Below, piece after piece: positions 7,321 through 15,934 of a stretch of 64,000 nt of DNA. Within the stretch, counting starts at the first letter, position 1, and each line of letters begins with the position of its first letter. The notes below the pieces were generated by a model. That model made no database searches, was not told the origin of the DNA, and worked only from the letters and a program-made list of their open reading frames with translations. The position numbers and the translations under genes were made by a program. The DNA comes from Peterkaempfera bronchialis (lineage in GTDB: Bacteria; Actinomycetota; Actinomycetes; Streptomycetales; Streptomycetaceae), in the NCBI RefSeq assembly GCF_003258605.2, contig NZ_CP031264.1:4650001-4714000 (forward strand), in the 5' to 3' direction.

Positions 7321-10300
7321 TCAATCGGGTGGTGAGCTGTCAGCACGCTTTCCACCCGACCGTGCGGAGCCCACTCCGGCCCCTGCCCTGGCGCCCCCGT
7401 CGCGGCCTCCGGCACTGCCGCCCGCCTTGCCTGAACTGCCTCCCCCGTTGCGCTGACCGGCCGCCGAGGGGGCTTCGAAAGCCTCCAGCGCCGACAGCAC
7501 GTCCTGGACTCGTGCGATCTCGGTGTTGATGTCCTTCCGGCGGCGTACCAGCTCGTCCAGCTCCCGCCGTCCCGAGTCGGTGGCGCGCTGGGCCTCCTCG
7601 CGGGCCTCCGCGACGATCCGCTCGGCCTCCTCGCGGGCGAGGCGCAGCTTCTCCTCGGCCTCCTCGGCGGCCTCCCGCAGCCGCTTCTCCACCTCGGTCG
7701 ACGCCTTCTCCAGCCGCTCCTCGGACTCCTCCTGAGCGGACGCCAGATGCCCCTCGGCCTCGGTACGGCGGCGCTTGGCCTCCGCCTCGGAGTCGGCGAG
7801 CTTCTGCTCGGCCTCCTTGAGCAGCGCCTCGGCCTTCTTCACGGCGGCGATCCGCACCTTGCTGGCCTCGGAGGACGCCTCGGAGCCCAGCGTGGACGCC
7901 CGCTCCTCGGCGGCGGCGACCAGCGCGGCGGCCCGCTCCTCGGCCTCCGCCACCGTCTCCACCGCCAGCTCCTCGGCCTCGGTCAGCTGCTCCTGGGCGG
8001 CGGCCACCAGCTTGTCCACCCGCTCGCCGGCCGACTTCAGCGCCTCTGCGGCCTCCTTGCGGGCCCGCTCGTGCAGCGCCTCCACCTCGGCGTCGGTGCG
8101 GTCGCGCAGCTCCTCGGCGCGCTCCCGGATCGCGGTGGAGTCCCGGCGGGCCTCCGCCAGCAGCGCGTCCGCGTCGGCCCGAGCCCGCTCCACCGCCGCC
8201 TGGCCCTCCGCGGTGCCCTCGGCGACCAGCCGGTCGGCGCCCTTGCGGGCGGCGGCCACCATGGCGTCCGCCTGCTCCTCGGCGGCGGCGGTGGTGGCCA
8301 GCGCGGCGGTCTGCGCCTCGGTGGCCAGCGCCTCCGCGTCGGCCTGCGCCTGCCGGACCAGCGCTGCGGCCCGGTCCTCCGCCTCGGCGAGGGTACGGGC
8401 GGCTGCGGCCCGGGTGGCGGCGGCGTACTCCTCCGCCTCCGCCCGGGCGGCGGCGGCCAGTTCGTCGGCCTCGGTGAGCACCCGGGTGGCGTCCGCGTCG
8501 GCGGCGGCCCGCCGGTCGCGGCCGTATGCCTCGGCGGACTCCCGCTCGGCCTCGGCCTCCGCCCGGATCCGTGCCGCGTACCCGTCGGCCTCGGCGTGCA
8601 GCCGGGAGGCGTCGTCGGCGGCCTCCTGGCGCAGCCGGGCGGTCTCGGCGTCGACCCGGGCCCGCAGCTCGGCGGTCTCCCGGTCGGCGGTCTCGCGCAG
8701 TTCGGCGGTCTCCCGGGCGGCGGCCGTCCGCACCTCGGCGGCCTCCCGCTCGGCGTCCGCGCGCAGCTGGGCGGTCTGCCGCTCCGCCGCCTCGTACAGG
8801 CCCGCCACCGACTGGCGGACCTCGGCGGCCTCGTCCTCGGCGGTGGCGACCAGCCGGGCGGCCCGGCGCTCCGCCTCGGCGAGGGTGCGGTCGGACTCGG
8901 CGCGGGCGTGCTCCAGCTGCTCGGCGGCCTCGGCGGTGAGCCGCGCCGCCTCCTCGCTGGCCGCGGTGCGGTCCTGCTCGGCCTCGGCGGCCAGCGCCGC
9001 CGCCCGGGACTCCGCGTCGGCCATCAGCTCGGCGCCCAGCTGCTCGGCGGCCTCCTGCGACTGGCGGGCCTCCTCGCGCATCCGGGCGGTCTCCGTCTCG
9101 GCGTCCGCCCGCAGCCGCTCGGCCTCGGCCTGTGCCTCGGCGCGCAGCCGGACCGCCTCGGCCTCGGCCTCGGCCCGCTTGGCGGCCACCTCGGCGGCGA
9201 CCCTGGTCCGGGCCTCCTCCACCTCGGCGGCGGCCTCGGCACGCACCTGCTCGGCCTCCCGCGCGGACCGCTCGGCGAGCTCCGCCGCCTGCTGCGCCGC
9301 CTCCTGGGATGCCTGCTCGGCGGCGGTCAGCAGCCGGGTGGTCTCGGTGCGGTCGCGCAGCAGGCCCTCGGCGGCCTCCTCCCGCTCCCGCGCCGCCTCC
9401 TCGCGCAGCGCGAGCGCGTATGCCTCGGCATCGGCCCGGTGGGCCTGGGCGGCGGCCTCCGTCTCGGCGCGCAGCGCCTGTGCGGCGGTGTCGGCCTCCG
9501 CGCGCACCCGGGCCGAGAACTCCTCGGCCTCCCGGCGCACCGCCTCGGTCTGCTCGGCGGCCTGCCGTGCCAGCTCGGCGGCCTCCTGCTCGGCGGTCTC
9601 CACCGTACGGTCGCGCAGCTGCTCGGCCTCGGCGGTGATCTTCTCGGACTCGGTACGGGCCCGGTCCAGCACCTGCTCGGCGCGGCTCTGGATCTCCGCC
9701 GCCCGCTCCTTGGCCTGCTCGCGCAGCCGCTCCACCTCGCCGGCGGCGCCCGCCCGCAGGTCGTCGGCGTCCGCCTTGGCCCGGGTCAGCAGCTCCTCGG
9801 CGCTGTGCGCGGCCTCCTCGATCCGCACCACGGCCTGGCGGCGGGCCTCGCTGCGGGCGCGCTCGGCCTCGGCTGCGGCGTCGGCGCGCAGCTGCTCGGC
9901 CTCGGCCCGCAGCCGGGCCGCCTCGTCGTGCATCTCCTGGATCCGGGCGCGGATGTCCGCCGTCTCGTCCAGCGCGGCGCTCTGCGTCTGCTCGGCGGCG
10001 GCCTGCGCCTCGGCCCGCAGCCGGTCCACCTCGGCCTTGGCCTCGGCGCGGATCCGCTCGGCCTCGGCGGCGGCCTCCGCGCGGGTGGACCCGGCCTCGG
10101 CGGTGGCCCGCGCCACCACGTCCTCGGCGGTCCGCGCCGCCTTGGCCAGGTGCACGGTGGCGTCCTTGGCGCCCTCGCTGCGGCCCTGCTCCAGGGCCTC
10201 GGAGCGGAGCGCCTCGGCGGTGGCCTCGGCCTCGGCCCTGATCCGCTCGGCCTCCTCGGCGGCGGCCGCCCGGACGGCGTCCGCCTCGGACTTGATCCGC

Positions 10301-11379
10301 TCGGCGTCCTTGGTGGCGTTGGCCACCATGCGGGCGATCTCCGCCTTGGCGGTCGAGGTGCGCTGCTCGCTGGCGGCCTCGGTGTCGGAGACCCGCCGCT
10401 CGGCGGCGGCCTCGGCGTCGGCCTGCAACTGCTCGGCGGCCCGCTCGGCCTCGGCGCGCAGCTCGGCGGCCTCCCGGCGGGCGCGCTCGGCCTCGGCTGC
10501 GGCGTCGGCGCGCAACTGCTCGGCCTCCGCCCGCAGCCGCTCCACCTCGGCCTGGGACTGCGCCAGGGACTGCTCGGCCAGGGCCTTGGCCTCGGCCGTC
10601 TCCTGCTTGAGCCGTTCGATCTCGGCCTGGGCGGCGGCGAGCCTGCTCTCCGCCTCGCTGGCGGCGCTGCCGCGCAGCCGCTCGGCCTGGGAGGCGGCCT
10701 CCTGGGCCTGCTCGGCGGCGGCCTTCAGCAGCCGCTCGGCCTGCTGCTGGGCGCGTTGCAGGGCCCGCTCGGCGTCGGCGCGGGTGGACTCGACGTCGGC
10801 TGCGGTCTGCGCGCGGGCCTGGTCGGCGACGGCGGCGGCCTCGGCGCGGGCGGCGGCCAGCATCCGCTCCGCCTCCAGCCGGGACTCCTGGAGCAGCCGC
10901 TGGGACTCCTGCTCGGTGCCGGCCCGGGCCTGCTCGGCCCAGTTGACGTTCTCGCTGACGTGCCGCTCGGCGTTGCGCCGCAGCTCGGCCAGCTCCTCCT
11001 CCAGCCGCTGCCGGCGGGCCTGGGCCTCGGCCTGCATCTCGGCCTCGATGCGGGCGGACCGCTCGGCGGCCTCCGCCATCAGCCGCTGGGTGGCCGCCTG
11101 GGACTCGCGCAGCTGCCGCTCGGCGTCCGCCCGCAGCTGCTGTGCCTGCATCTCGGCGTTGCGCAGCAACTGCTCGGCCTGCCCGGCCACGGAGTCGAAG
11201 GCGCGCGGCTGGGCCAGCTGCCGACGGGATTCGTGCAGCTTGGCCCGGAGGACCTCCACCTGGTAGCCGAGGTCCTCGGCATGCTCGACGGCCTTGTCCC
11301 GCTCCGTCCGAAGCCGGTCCATCTCGGCCTCGAACTTGGAGAGGTGATCGTCAACCTCGTAGCGGTCGTAGCCCCGCAC
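7321..11379 (-). CDS. scy: Scy, giant coiled-coil organiser of the tip-growth complex
   Basis: The roughly 1352-aa product is slightly longer than the Scy I know from S. coelicolor (about 1326 aa). It begins RGYDRYEVDDHLSKFEAEM, followed by over 1200 residues of Ala/Glu/Arg coiled coil and a Gly/Ser-rich tail. Scy acts as a scaffold that gathers DivIVA and FilP and sets new growth points. I prefer the GTG at 11379, which gives the conserved MRGYDR start and has GGGA 7 bases upstream. A GTG at 11475 would add 32 unlike residues. Within the gene, a 30-bp segment at 9861-9890 recurs exactly at 10485-10514, 624 bp (208 codons) apart. Confidence 0.93.
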   Translation of the reverse strand: MRGYDRYEVDDHLSKFEAEMDRLRTERDKAVEHAEDLGYQVEVLRAKLHESRRQLAQPRAFDSVAGQAEQLLRNAEMQAQQLRADAERQLRESQAATQRLMAEAAERSARIEAEMQAEAQARRQRLEEELAELRRNAERHVSENVNWAEQARAGTEQESQRLLQESRLEAERMLAAARAEAAAVADQARAQTAADVESTRADAERALQRAQQQAERLLKAAAEQAQEAASQAERLRGSAASEAESRLAAAQAEIERLKQETAEAKALAEQSLAQSQAEVERLRAEAEQLRADAAAEAERARREAAELRAEAERAAEQLQADAEAAAERRVSDTEAASEQRTSTAKAEIARMVANATKDAERIKSEADAVRAAAAEEAERIRAEAEATAEALRSEALEQGRSEGAKDATVHLAKAARTAEDVVARATAEAGSTRAEAAAEAERIRAEAKAEVDRLRAEAQAAAEQTQSAALDETADIRARIQEMHDEAARLRAEAEQLRADAAAEAERARSEARRQAVVRIEEAAHSAEELLTRAKADADDLRAGAAGEVERLREQAKERAAEIQSRAEQVLDRARTESEKITAEAEQLRDRTVETAEQEAAELARQAAEQTEAVRREAEEFSARVRAEADTAAQALRAETEAAAQAHRADAEAYALALREEAAREREEAAEGLLRDRTETTRLLTAAEQASQEAAQQAAELAERSAREAEQVRAEAAAEVEEARTRVAAEVAAKRAEAEAEAVRLRAEAQAEAERLRADAETETARMREEARQSQEAAEQLGAELMADAESRAAALAAEAEQDRTAASEEAARLTAEAAEQLEHARAESDRTLAEAERRAARLVATAEDEAAEVRQSVAGLYEAAERQTAQLRADAEREAAEVRTAAARETAELRETADRETAELRARVDAETARLRQEAADDASRLHAEADGYAARIRAEAEAERESAEAYGRDRRAAADADATRVLTEADELAAAARAEAEEYAAATRAAAARTLAEAEDRAAALVRQAQADAEALATEAQTAALATTAAAEEQADAMVAAARKGADRLVAEGTAEGQAAVERARADADALLAEARRDSTAIRERAEELRDRTDAEVEALHERARKEAAEALKSAGERVDKLVAAAQEQLTEAEELAVETVAEAEERAAALVAAAEERASTLGSEASSEASKVRIAAVKKAEALLKEAEQKLADSEAEAKRRRTEAEGHLASAQEESEERLEKASTEVEKRLREAAEEAEEKLRLAREEAERIVAEAREEAQRATDSGRRELDELVRRRKDINTEIARVQDVLSALEAFEAPSAAGQRNGGGSSGKAGGSAGGRDGGARAGAGVGSARSGGKRADSSPPD

Positions 11380-11930
11380 TCCGCGGTCCCATCCATCTCC
11401 TGGTCGCGTCCTCGACCCGCGCGGGATTCCGATTCCCCTGCCCTGACTGGGATCGGCCCCGGCGGACCCTTGCACCTGCGGCCGGTGGACTCCACCCCGG
11501 GTGACGAGGGGTCCTCCGGCACGGTCGGAGCGCGCCCGACCGGGTGAGCTCCTCGACGAACTGTTGCCTTACCCGAGAATGGTGACAGATTCCCACACGG
11601 CCTTCAGCCTCCGGCTGCGGCTGTCGCCCTCCCCGGTGCGGCTCCCTCCGGCAATCCTGCCGTCGGACACCGTCCGCCGCCCGCACGCTGCTGCCCTGCT
11701 CGTCCCCTTACGTCCGCGCGCCTGCCGGCCTGCGCCCCAGCGACCCGTTTCCGCACGGGTTTCGGCGCACCCGGGCATTGTAGTCGTGCGACGGCGGCCC
11801 GCACCGGCCGCCTCCGGCTTTTCCTTGGTTTACCGGCGGGTTCGACCCTCTCTGCGGGGTTCTGCCCGCACGGTGCGCCCCGGGATGTGGAAAAGTCGCG
11901 GAGGAACCGTGCGGGCTCGGCGCTCGGCGG
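11380..11930. other. 551-bp gap between mce and scy
   Basis: This non-coding stretch holds the upstream region of scy and the downstream region of the epimerase gene, both on the minus strand. It is GC-rich, with short less GC-rich patches near 11560-11600 and 11820-11840. I see no convincing gene, RNA or perfect terminator. The scy promoter should lie here. Confidence 0.5.
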
Positions 11931-12389
11931 TCAGTGCTCGGTCTGCTCGGCGTGCTCGGCGTGTGCCCCGGTGGCGGCGGTCACCAACTCGGTGAGGACA
12001 CCGCCGCAGTCCTTGGGGTGCAGAAAGGTGATGCGCGACCCCATCGAGCCCTTCCGGGGCTCGTCGTACAGCACCCGGACGCCCTTGCCCCGGATCTCGG
12101 CGGCGTCCGCGTCCACGTCCGCGGTGCCGAAGGCGATGTGGTGCACGCCCTCCCCGTTCTTCGCCAGCCACTTGGCGACGGTGGAGTCCTCCCGGACCGG
12201 CTCCAGGAGCTGGAGGTACGAGGCGCCCCCGTCGTCGGTGCCGTTGATGCGCAGCATGGCCTCGCGCACCCCCTGCTCCTCGTTGACCTCACTGTGGAAG
12301 ACCTCGAAGCCGTAGGTGGAGCGGTAGAACTCCACCGTTCGGTCCAAGTCGAAGCAGGCGATGCCGATGTGGTCGATGCGGGTCAGCAA
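11931..12389 (-). CDS. mce: Methylmalonyl-CoA epimerase, probable TTG start
   Basis: The 152-aa product has the vicinal-oxygen-chelate fold and begins LTRIDHIGIACFDLDRTVEFY. It interconverts (R)- and (S)-methylmalonyl-CoA between propionyl-CoA carboxylase and methylmalonyl-CoA mutase. Likely metal ligands are His7, Gln60, a His of the GVHHIAF pair (83-84) and Glu134, matching the His/Gln/His/Glu set of the family. The start is a TTG five bases after GGAGG; it gives exactly the family N-terminus, and no ATG or GTG fits. The last 12 residues (HAEHAEQTEH) are a family-atypical His/Glu tail. It is divergent from the thiolase gene. Confidence 0.93.
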   Translation of the reverse strand: MLTRIDHIGIACFDLDRTVEFYRSTYGFEVFHSEVNEEQGVREAMLRINGTDDGGASYLQLLEPVREDSTVAKWLAKNGEGVHHIAFGTADVDADAAEIRGKGVRVLYDEPRKGSMGSRITFLHPKDCGGVLTELVTAATGAHAEHAEQTEH

Positions 12390-12809
12390 GGGGACCTCCG
12401 TCAGGATCGGGCATTCCCGGGACCCACAGTCCAGCGCATCCGGCGGTCGGCGACCAGTGGAGCGTCTTGCGAGCCTGCTCACACAGGGTGTGACCGGTGC
12501 GTCCGATCCGTCCGATCCGCCCCGGGCACGCCCATACTGGGATCGACGGGTGCGGTCGGCGGCCGGTGGGTGCGGCAGCGCGAAACCGGTCGGCGACGTG
12601 CCCGTGATCACACTCCGGCTGCGGTGACGGCGGGATTACGGCTCAGTACATTGGGCGAAAACCCTCACCTGGGCCCTGCCCACCGGCCCGTACGGCCGCC
12701 CGACCCTCCTCCGGCCCCTGGCCGGGGGGACCCCCATGGCGACGGGGTCGAGGCCGACGACCCACCGTGCCGGGGCCCGTAGCATGACGCGCAAAGGGGC
12801 TCGTTCCAT
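12390..12809. other. 420-bp divergent mce / thiolase control region
   Basis: No gene is seen. The notable site is TCACAC-AGG-GTGTGA at 12479-12493, a perfect 6-bp inverted repeat with a 3-base centre, about 90 bases upstream of the mce start. On the plus strand, TAGCAT at about 12780 is a possible -10 element ahead of the thiolase gene, but I see no matching -35. Confidence 0.4.
12479..12493. promoter_or_regulatory. Perfect inverted repeat upstream of mce
   Basis: TCACAC-AGG-GTGTGA has dyad symmetry typical of a dimeric repressor site. Its placement in the divergent gap suggests control of mce, the thiolase gene or both. The regulator is unknown. Confidence 0.4.
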
Positions 12810-14012
12810 ATGACCGGATCCGCCGGCACCACCTCTGTCATCGTCGCGGGTGCGCGCACCCCGATGGGCCGCCTGCTCGGTTCGCTGAAGGGCTTCTCGG
12901 GCGCCGACCTCGGTGCCTTCGCCATCAGGGCGGCCCTGGAGCGGGCCGGGATCAGCGGCGACCAGGTGCAGTACGTGATCATGGGCCAGGTGCTCCAGGC
13001 CGGCGCCGGCCAGATGCCCGCCCGGCAGGCCGCAGTCAAGGCCGGCATCCCGATGAGCGTCCCCTCGCTCACCGTCAACAAGGTCTGCCTCTCCGGTCTG
13101 GACGCCATCGCCCTGGCCGACCAGCTGATCCGGGCGGGTGAGTTCGACATCGTGGTGGCCGGCGGCCAGGAGTCCATGACCAACGCCCCGCACCTGCTCC
13201 CCAAGTCGCGCGAGGGCTACAAGTACGGCTCCATCCAGCTGCTGGACGCCATGGCGCACGACGGCCTCACCGACGCCTTCGAGAACGTCGCCATGGGCGA
13301 GTCCACCGAGAAGCACAACACCCGGCTGGGCATCGGCCGGGAGGTCCAGGACGAGGTCGCCGCCCTCTCCCACCAGCGGGCCGCCGCCGCCCAGAAGAAC
13401 GGCCTCTTCGAGGCGGAGATCGTCCCCGTCGAGATCCCGCAGCGCAAGGGCGACCCGGTGCTCTTCAGCCAGGACGAGGGCATCCGTCCGGAGACCACCG
13501 CCGAGTCGCTGGGCCGGCTGCGCCCCGCCTTCAGCAAGGACGGCACCATCACCGCCGGGACCTCCTCGCAGATCTCCGACGGCGCCGCCGCGGTGGTCGT
13601 GATGAGCCGGGCCAAGGCCGAGGAGCTGGGCCTGGAGTGGATCGCCGAGATCGGCGCCCACGGCAATGTGGCCGGGCCGGACAACTCGCTCCAATCCCAG
13701 CCGTCCAACGCCATCGCGCATGCGCTGGCCAAGGAGGGCCTGGCCGTCGGCGACCTGGACCTGATCGAGATCAACGAGGCGTTCGCCGCCGTCGCCGTGC
13801 AGTCCATGAAGGACCTGGGCGTCACCACCGACAAGGTCAATGTCAACGGCGGCGCCATCGCGCTCGGCCACCCCATCGGGATGTCCGGCGCCCGCATCGT
13901 GCTGCACCTGGCGCTTGAGCTGAAGCGCCGGGGCGGCGGCGTCGGCGCTGCCGCCCTCTGCGGCGGCGGCGGCCAGGGCGACGCCCTGATCGTCCGGGTG
14001 CCCCGGGCCTGA
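12810..14012 (+). CDS. Acetyl-CoA C-acetyltransferase (thiolase)
   Basis: The 400-aa product catalyses condensation of two acetyl-CoA to acetoacetyl-CoA, or the reverse. Catalytic residues are visible: Cys93 in NKVCLSG, the NEAFA motif, His354 in [11 protein letters not shown] and Cys384 in CGGGGQGD. Most thiolases have NKVCGSG; the Leu here is common in this actinobacterial subgroup as far as I know. The ATG at 12810 has AAAGGGG about 10 bases upstream. Its neighbours (epimerase, MeaB) put it in a short-chain acyl-CoA context, feeding butyryl- and isobutyryl-CoA metabolism. A strong terminator hairpin follows immediately. Confidence 0.94.
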   Translation: MTGSAGTTSVIVAGARTPMGRLLGSLKGFSGADLGAFAIRAALERAGISGDQVQYVIMGQVLQAGAGQMPARQAAVKAGIPMSVPSLTVNKVCLSGLDAIALADQLIRAGEFDIVVAGGQESMTNAPHLLPKSREGYKYGSIQLLDAMAHDGLTDAFENVAMGESTEKHNTRLGIGREVQDEVAALSHQRAAAAQKNGLFEAEIVPVEIPQRKGDPVLFSQDEGIRPETTAESLGRLRPAFSKDGTITAGTSSQISDGAAAVVVMSRAKAEELGLEWIAEIGAHGNVAGPDNSLQSQPSNAIAHALAKEGLAVGDLDLIEINEAFAAVAVQSMKDLGVTTDKVNVNGGAIALGHPIGMSGARIVLHLALELKRRGGGVGAAALCGGGGQGDALIVRVPRA

Positions 14013-14025
14013 CCCACGGGTCGGG

Positions 14026-14058
14026 GGGTGCCTCCGGGGCTCCGCCCCGGAGGCACCC
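14026..14058 (+). terminator. Terminator after the thiolase gene
   Basis: Perfect 14-bp arms GGGTGCCTCCGGGG (14026-14039) and CCCCGGAGGCACCC (14045-14058) surround a 5-base loop. They are followed by tccttg, giving a weak T signal. The position, 14 bases past the stop codon, fits termination. Confidence 0.8.
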
Positions 14059-14185
14059 TCCTTGTGTCCCGCCCCGCCTGCCTCTGCGCCCCGCCCCGGG
14101 GCACACCCCTTGCGTACGGTCCCCCGGCCACCCTTCGCGTCCCGCTCCCCGGATACTCCTCGCCTCCAGCCTCCCGCCCCCGTCC

Positions 14186-14337
14186 CACCCCTCGCCTCCC
14201 GCCTCACCCCTCGCGTCCCGTCTCCCGCCTCACTCCTTGCGTCCCGCCCCCCACTCCTTGCGTCCCGCCTCCCGTCCCACTCCTTGCGTCCCGCCTCCCG
14301 CCTCACCCCTCGCGTCCCGCCCCCCCACTCCTTGCGA
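14186..14337. repeat. Pyrimidine-rich degenerate tandem array upstream of meaB
   Basis: Seven copies of a CAC(T/C)CCTTGCGTCCCGCC-like unit start at 14186, 14205, 14231, 14252, 14278, 14304 and 14327, spaced 19-26 bases. Three copies are exact over 18 bases. The plus strand is nearly all C/T, so the minus strand is full of G-runs and could form G-quadruplexes. The array fills the gap between the thiolase terminator and meaB, and is probably in or just before the meaB leader. Confidence 0.75.
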
Positions 14338-14365
14338 CCACCGACTGCCGGAAGAGATGACCTTC

Positions 14366-15322
14366 ATGATCGATGTGCCGACGCTGGTGGAGCAGGCGCG
14401 GCAGGGCCGCCCCCGTGCGGTGGCCCGGCTGATCTCGCTGGTGGAGAACGCCTCCCCGCACCTGCGGGAGGTGATGGCCGCGCTCGCCCCCTACACCGGC
14501 CGCGCCTACACGGTGGGGCTCACCGGTTCGCCGGGCGTCGGCAAGTCCACCTCCACCTCCGCGCTGGTCACCGCCTACCGCAAGCGCGGCAAGCGGGTCG
14601 GCGTGCTGGCCGTCGACCCCTCCTCGCCGTTCTCCGGCGGGGCGCTGCTCGGTGACCGGGTGCGGATGCAGGACCACGCCACCGACCCCGAGGTCTACAT
14701 CCGCTCCATGGCGACCCGAGGCCACCTGGGCGGGCTCTCCTGGGCGGCACCGCAGGCGCTGCGGGTGCTGGACGCGGCCGGCTGCGAGGTGATCCTGGTG
14801 GAGACGGTCGGGGTGGGCCAGTCCGAGGTGGAGATCGCGGCGCAGGCCGACACCACCGTGGTGCTGCTGGCCCCGGGCATGGGCGACGGCATCCAGGCGG
14901 CCAAGGCGGGCATCCTGGAGATCGGCGACGTCTTTGTGGTCAACAAGGCGGACCGGGACGGCGCCGACGCCACCGTCCGGGAACTGGGCCATATGCTCGC
15001 GCTGGGCGAGTCCCGCAAGCCGGGCGACTGGCGTCCGCCGATCGTCAAGACGGTGGCGGCGCGCTCCGAGGGCGTGGACGAGACGGTCGAGGCGCTGGAG
15101 AAGCACCGCGCCTGGATGGAGGAGCGCGGCGAGCTGGCCGCCCGCCGCCGGCGCCGGGCCGGTGACGAGGTCGAGGCCATCGCGGTGGCGGCGCTGCGCA
15201 GCCGGATGGGCGACCTGCACGGCGACCGCCGGCTGGAGTCGCTGGCCGAGCGGGTGGCGGCGGGCACCCTGGACCCGTACGCGGCCGCCGATGAGCTGGT
15301 GGACGGCGTCACCCAGGCTTGA
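14366..15322 (+). CDS. meaB: MeaB/ArgK-type GTPase, chaperone of acyl-CoA mutases
   Basis: The 318-aa G3E-family GTPase has P-loop GSPGVGKST from about residue 54 and the NKAD guanine-specificity motif in VVNKADRDGAD. MeaB-type proteins gate adenosylcobalamin loading and protect methylmalonyl-CoA or isobutyryl-CoA mutase from inactivation. The start is uncertain: ATG at 14366 (MIDVPTLVEQ) has GGAAGAG at a usable distance, while the ATG at 14357 is only 1-6 bases from it, so the later one is preferred. It lies downstream of the epimerase/thiolase pair and 7 kb from icmA, its possible client. It converges with a MarR gene 9 bases away. Confidence 0.93.
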   Translation: MIDVPTLVEQARQGRPRAVARLISLVENASPHLREVMAALAPYTGRAYTVGLTGSPGVGKSTSTSALVTAYRKRGKRVGVLAVDPSSPFSGGALLGDRVRMQDHATDPEVYIRSMATRGHLGGLSWAAPQALRVLDAAGCEVILVETVGVGQSEVEIAAQADTTVVLLAPGMGDGIQAAKAGILEIGDVFVVNKADRDGADATVRELGHMLALGESRKPGDWRPPIVKTVAARSEGVDETVEALEKHRAWMEERGELAARRRRRAGDEVEAIAVAALRSRMGDLHGDRRLESLAERVAAGTLDPYAAADELVDGVTQA

Positions 15323-15331
15323 GCAGGCCGG

Positions 15332-15841
15332 TCAGCCTCGGCCGCGCAGCGCCCGCAGATGCTCGGCGACGGGGGCCAGCGCCTCGTACAGCGCGGCGAT
15401 CTGGTCCTCGTCGAAGCGGTCGATGAAGTGGTGCCGGACGCTGCGCACATGCTCCGGGGCGACCTTGCGCAGCACCTCCCAGCCCTTGTCGGTGAGGACC
15501 GCGTACAGGCCCCGGCGGTCGCCCGGACAGCCCTCGCGGACCACCAGCCCGGACTTCTCCATCCGGGTGATCTGGTGCGAGAGGCGGCTCTTGGACTGGA
15601 GGGTGGCCGTGGCCAGGTCGGTCATCCGCATCCGGCGCTTGGACTCCTCGGAGAGCACCACCAGGATCTCGTAGTCGTTCATGGCCAGCCCGTGCGGCTG
15701 GAGCTCCCGACCCAGCTGGTACTCCAGCAGCCGGCTCACATCGAGGTGGGCACGCCACAGCCGCTGCTCCTGGGCGGTGAGCCAGGGCGCCCGGTCCTCA
15801 GCCGGGGTGTCGGCGGCCGGGGATGCGGTATGCGTGTCCAT
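15332..15841 (-). CDS. MarR-family regulator, probably leaderless and self-regulated
   Basis: The 169-aa product has the MarR winged-helix fold: AMNDYEILVVLSEESKRRMRMTDL, the recognition-helix region TLQSKSRLSHQITRMEKSGLV and a wing with CPGDRRGLYAVLTDKG. Such proteins are dimeric repressors released by small ligands or oxidants; its one Cys (in EGCPGD) sits in the wing, so redox sensing by a conserved N-terminal Cys is not supported. The ATG has no Shine-Dalgarno sequence, but TATCAT lies 6 bases upstream, as in leaderless actinobacterial genes. A 12-bp palindrome overlaps the -35 region. It is adjacent to meaB (convergent) and the AIM24 operon. Confidence 0.92.
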   Translation of the reverse strand: MDTHTASPAADTPAEDRAPWLTAQEQRLWRAHLDVSRLLEYQLGRELQPHGLAMNDYEILVVLSEESKRRMRMTDLATATLQSKSRLSHQITRMEKSGLVVREGCPGDRRGLYAVLTDKGWEVLRKVAPEHVRSVRHHFIDRFDEDQIAALYEALAPVAEHLRALRGRG

Positions 15842-15847
15842 GCGGTC

Positions 15848-15880
15848 ATGATACCTGATGAAGTTGAACTTTGTACAAAG
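15848..15880 (-). promoter_or_regulatory. Leaderless promoter and palindromic operator of the MarR gene
   Basis: On the minus strand, TTGTAC (15878-15873), a 19-base spacer and TATCAT (15853-15848) precede the ATG at 15841 by six bases. CTTTGTACAAAG (15869-15880) is a perfect 12-bp palindrome over the -35 box, and is unusually A/T-rich for this genome. It is a natural autorepression site for a MarR dimer. Confidence 0.6.
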
Positions 15881-15934
15881 GTCGGGGTCCGCGCCGCTGC
15901 GGCCCCCGACCCACCACCTGACCCGCAGGAGGCG

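Noticed and set aside
11380-11475. Longer scy start at the GTG at 11475
   Set aside because: It adds 32 residues unlike Scy N-termini, and GGAG is too far upstream. The GTG at 11379 gives the conserved start.
7747-11547. A continuous 1266-codon frame opposite scy on the plus strand
   Set aside because: It mirrors the codon pattern of scy, consists of Gly/Leu/Arg repeats and has no ribosome site. It is a shadow caused by very high GC and the Ala/Glu repeats.
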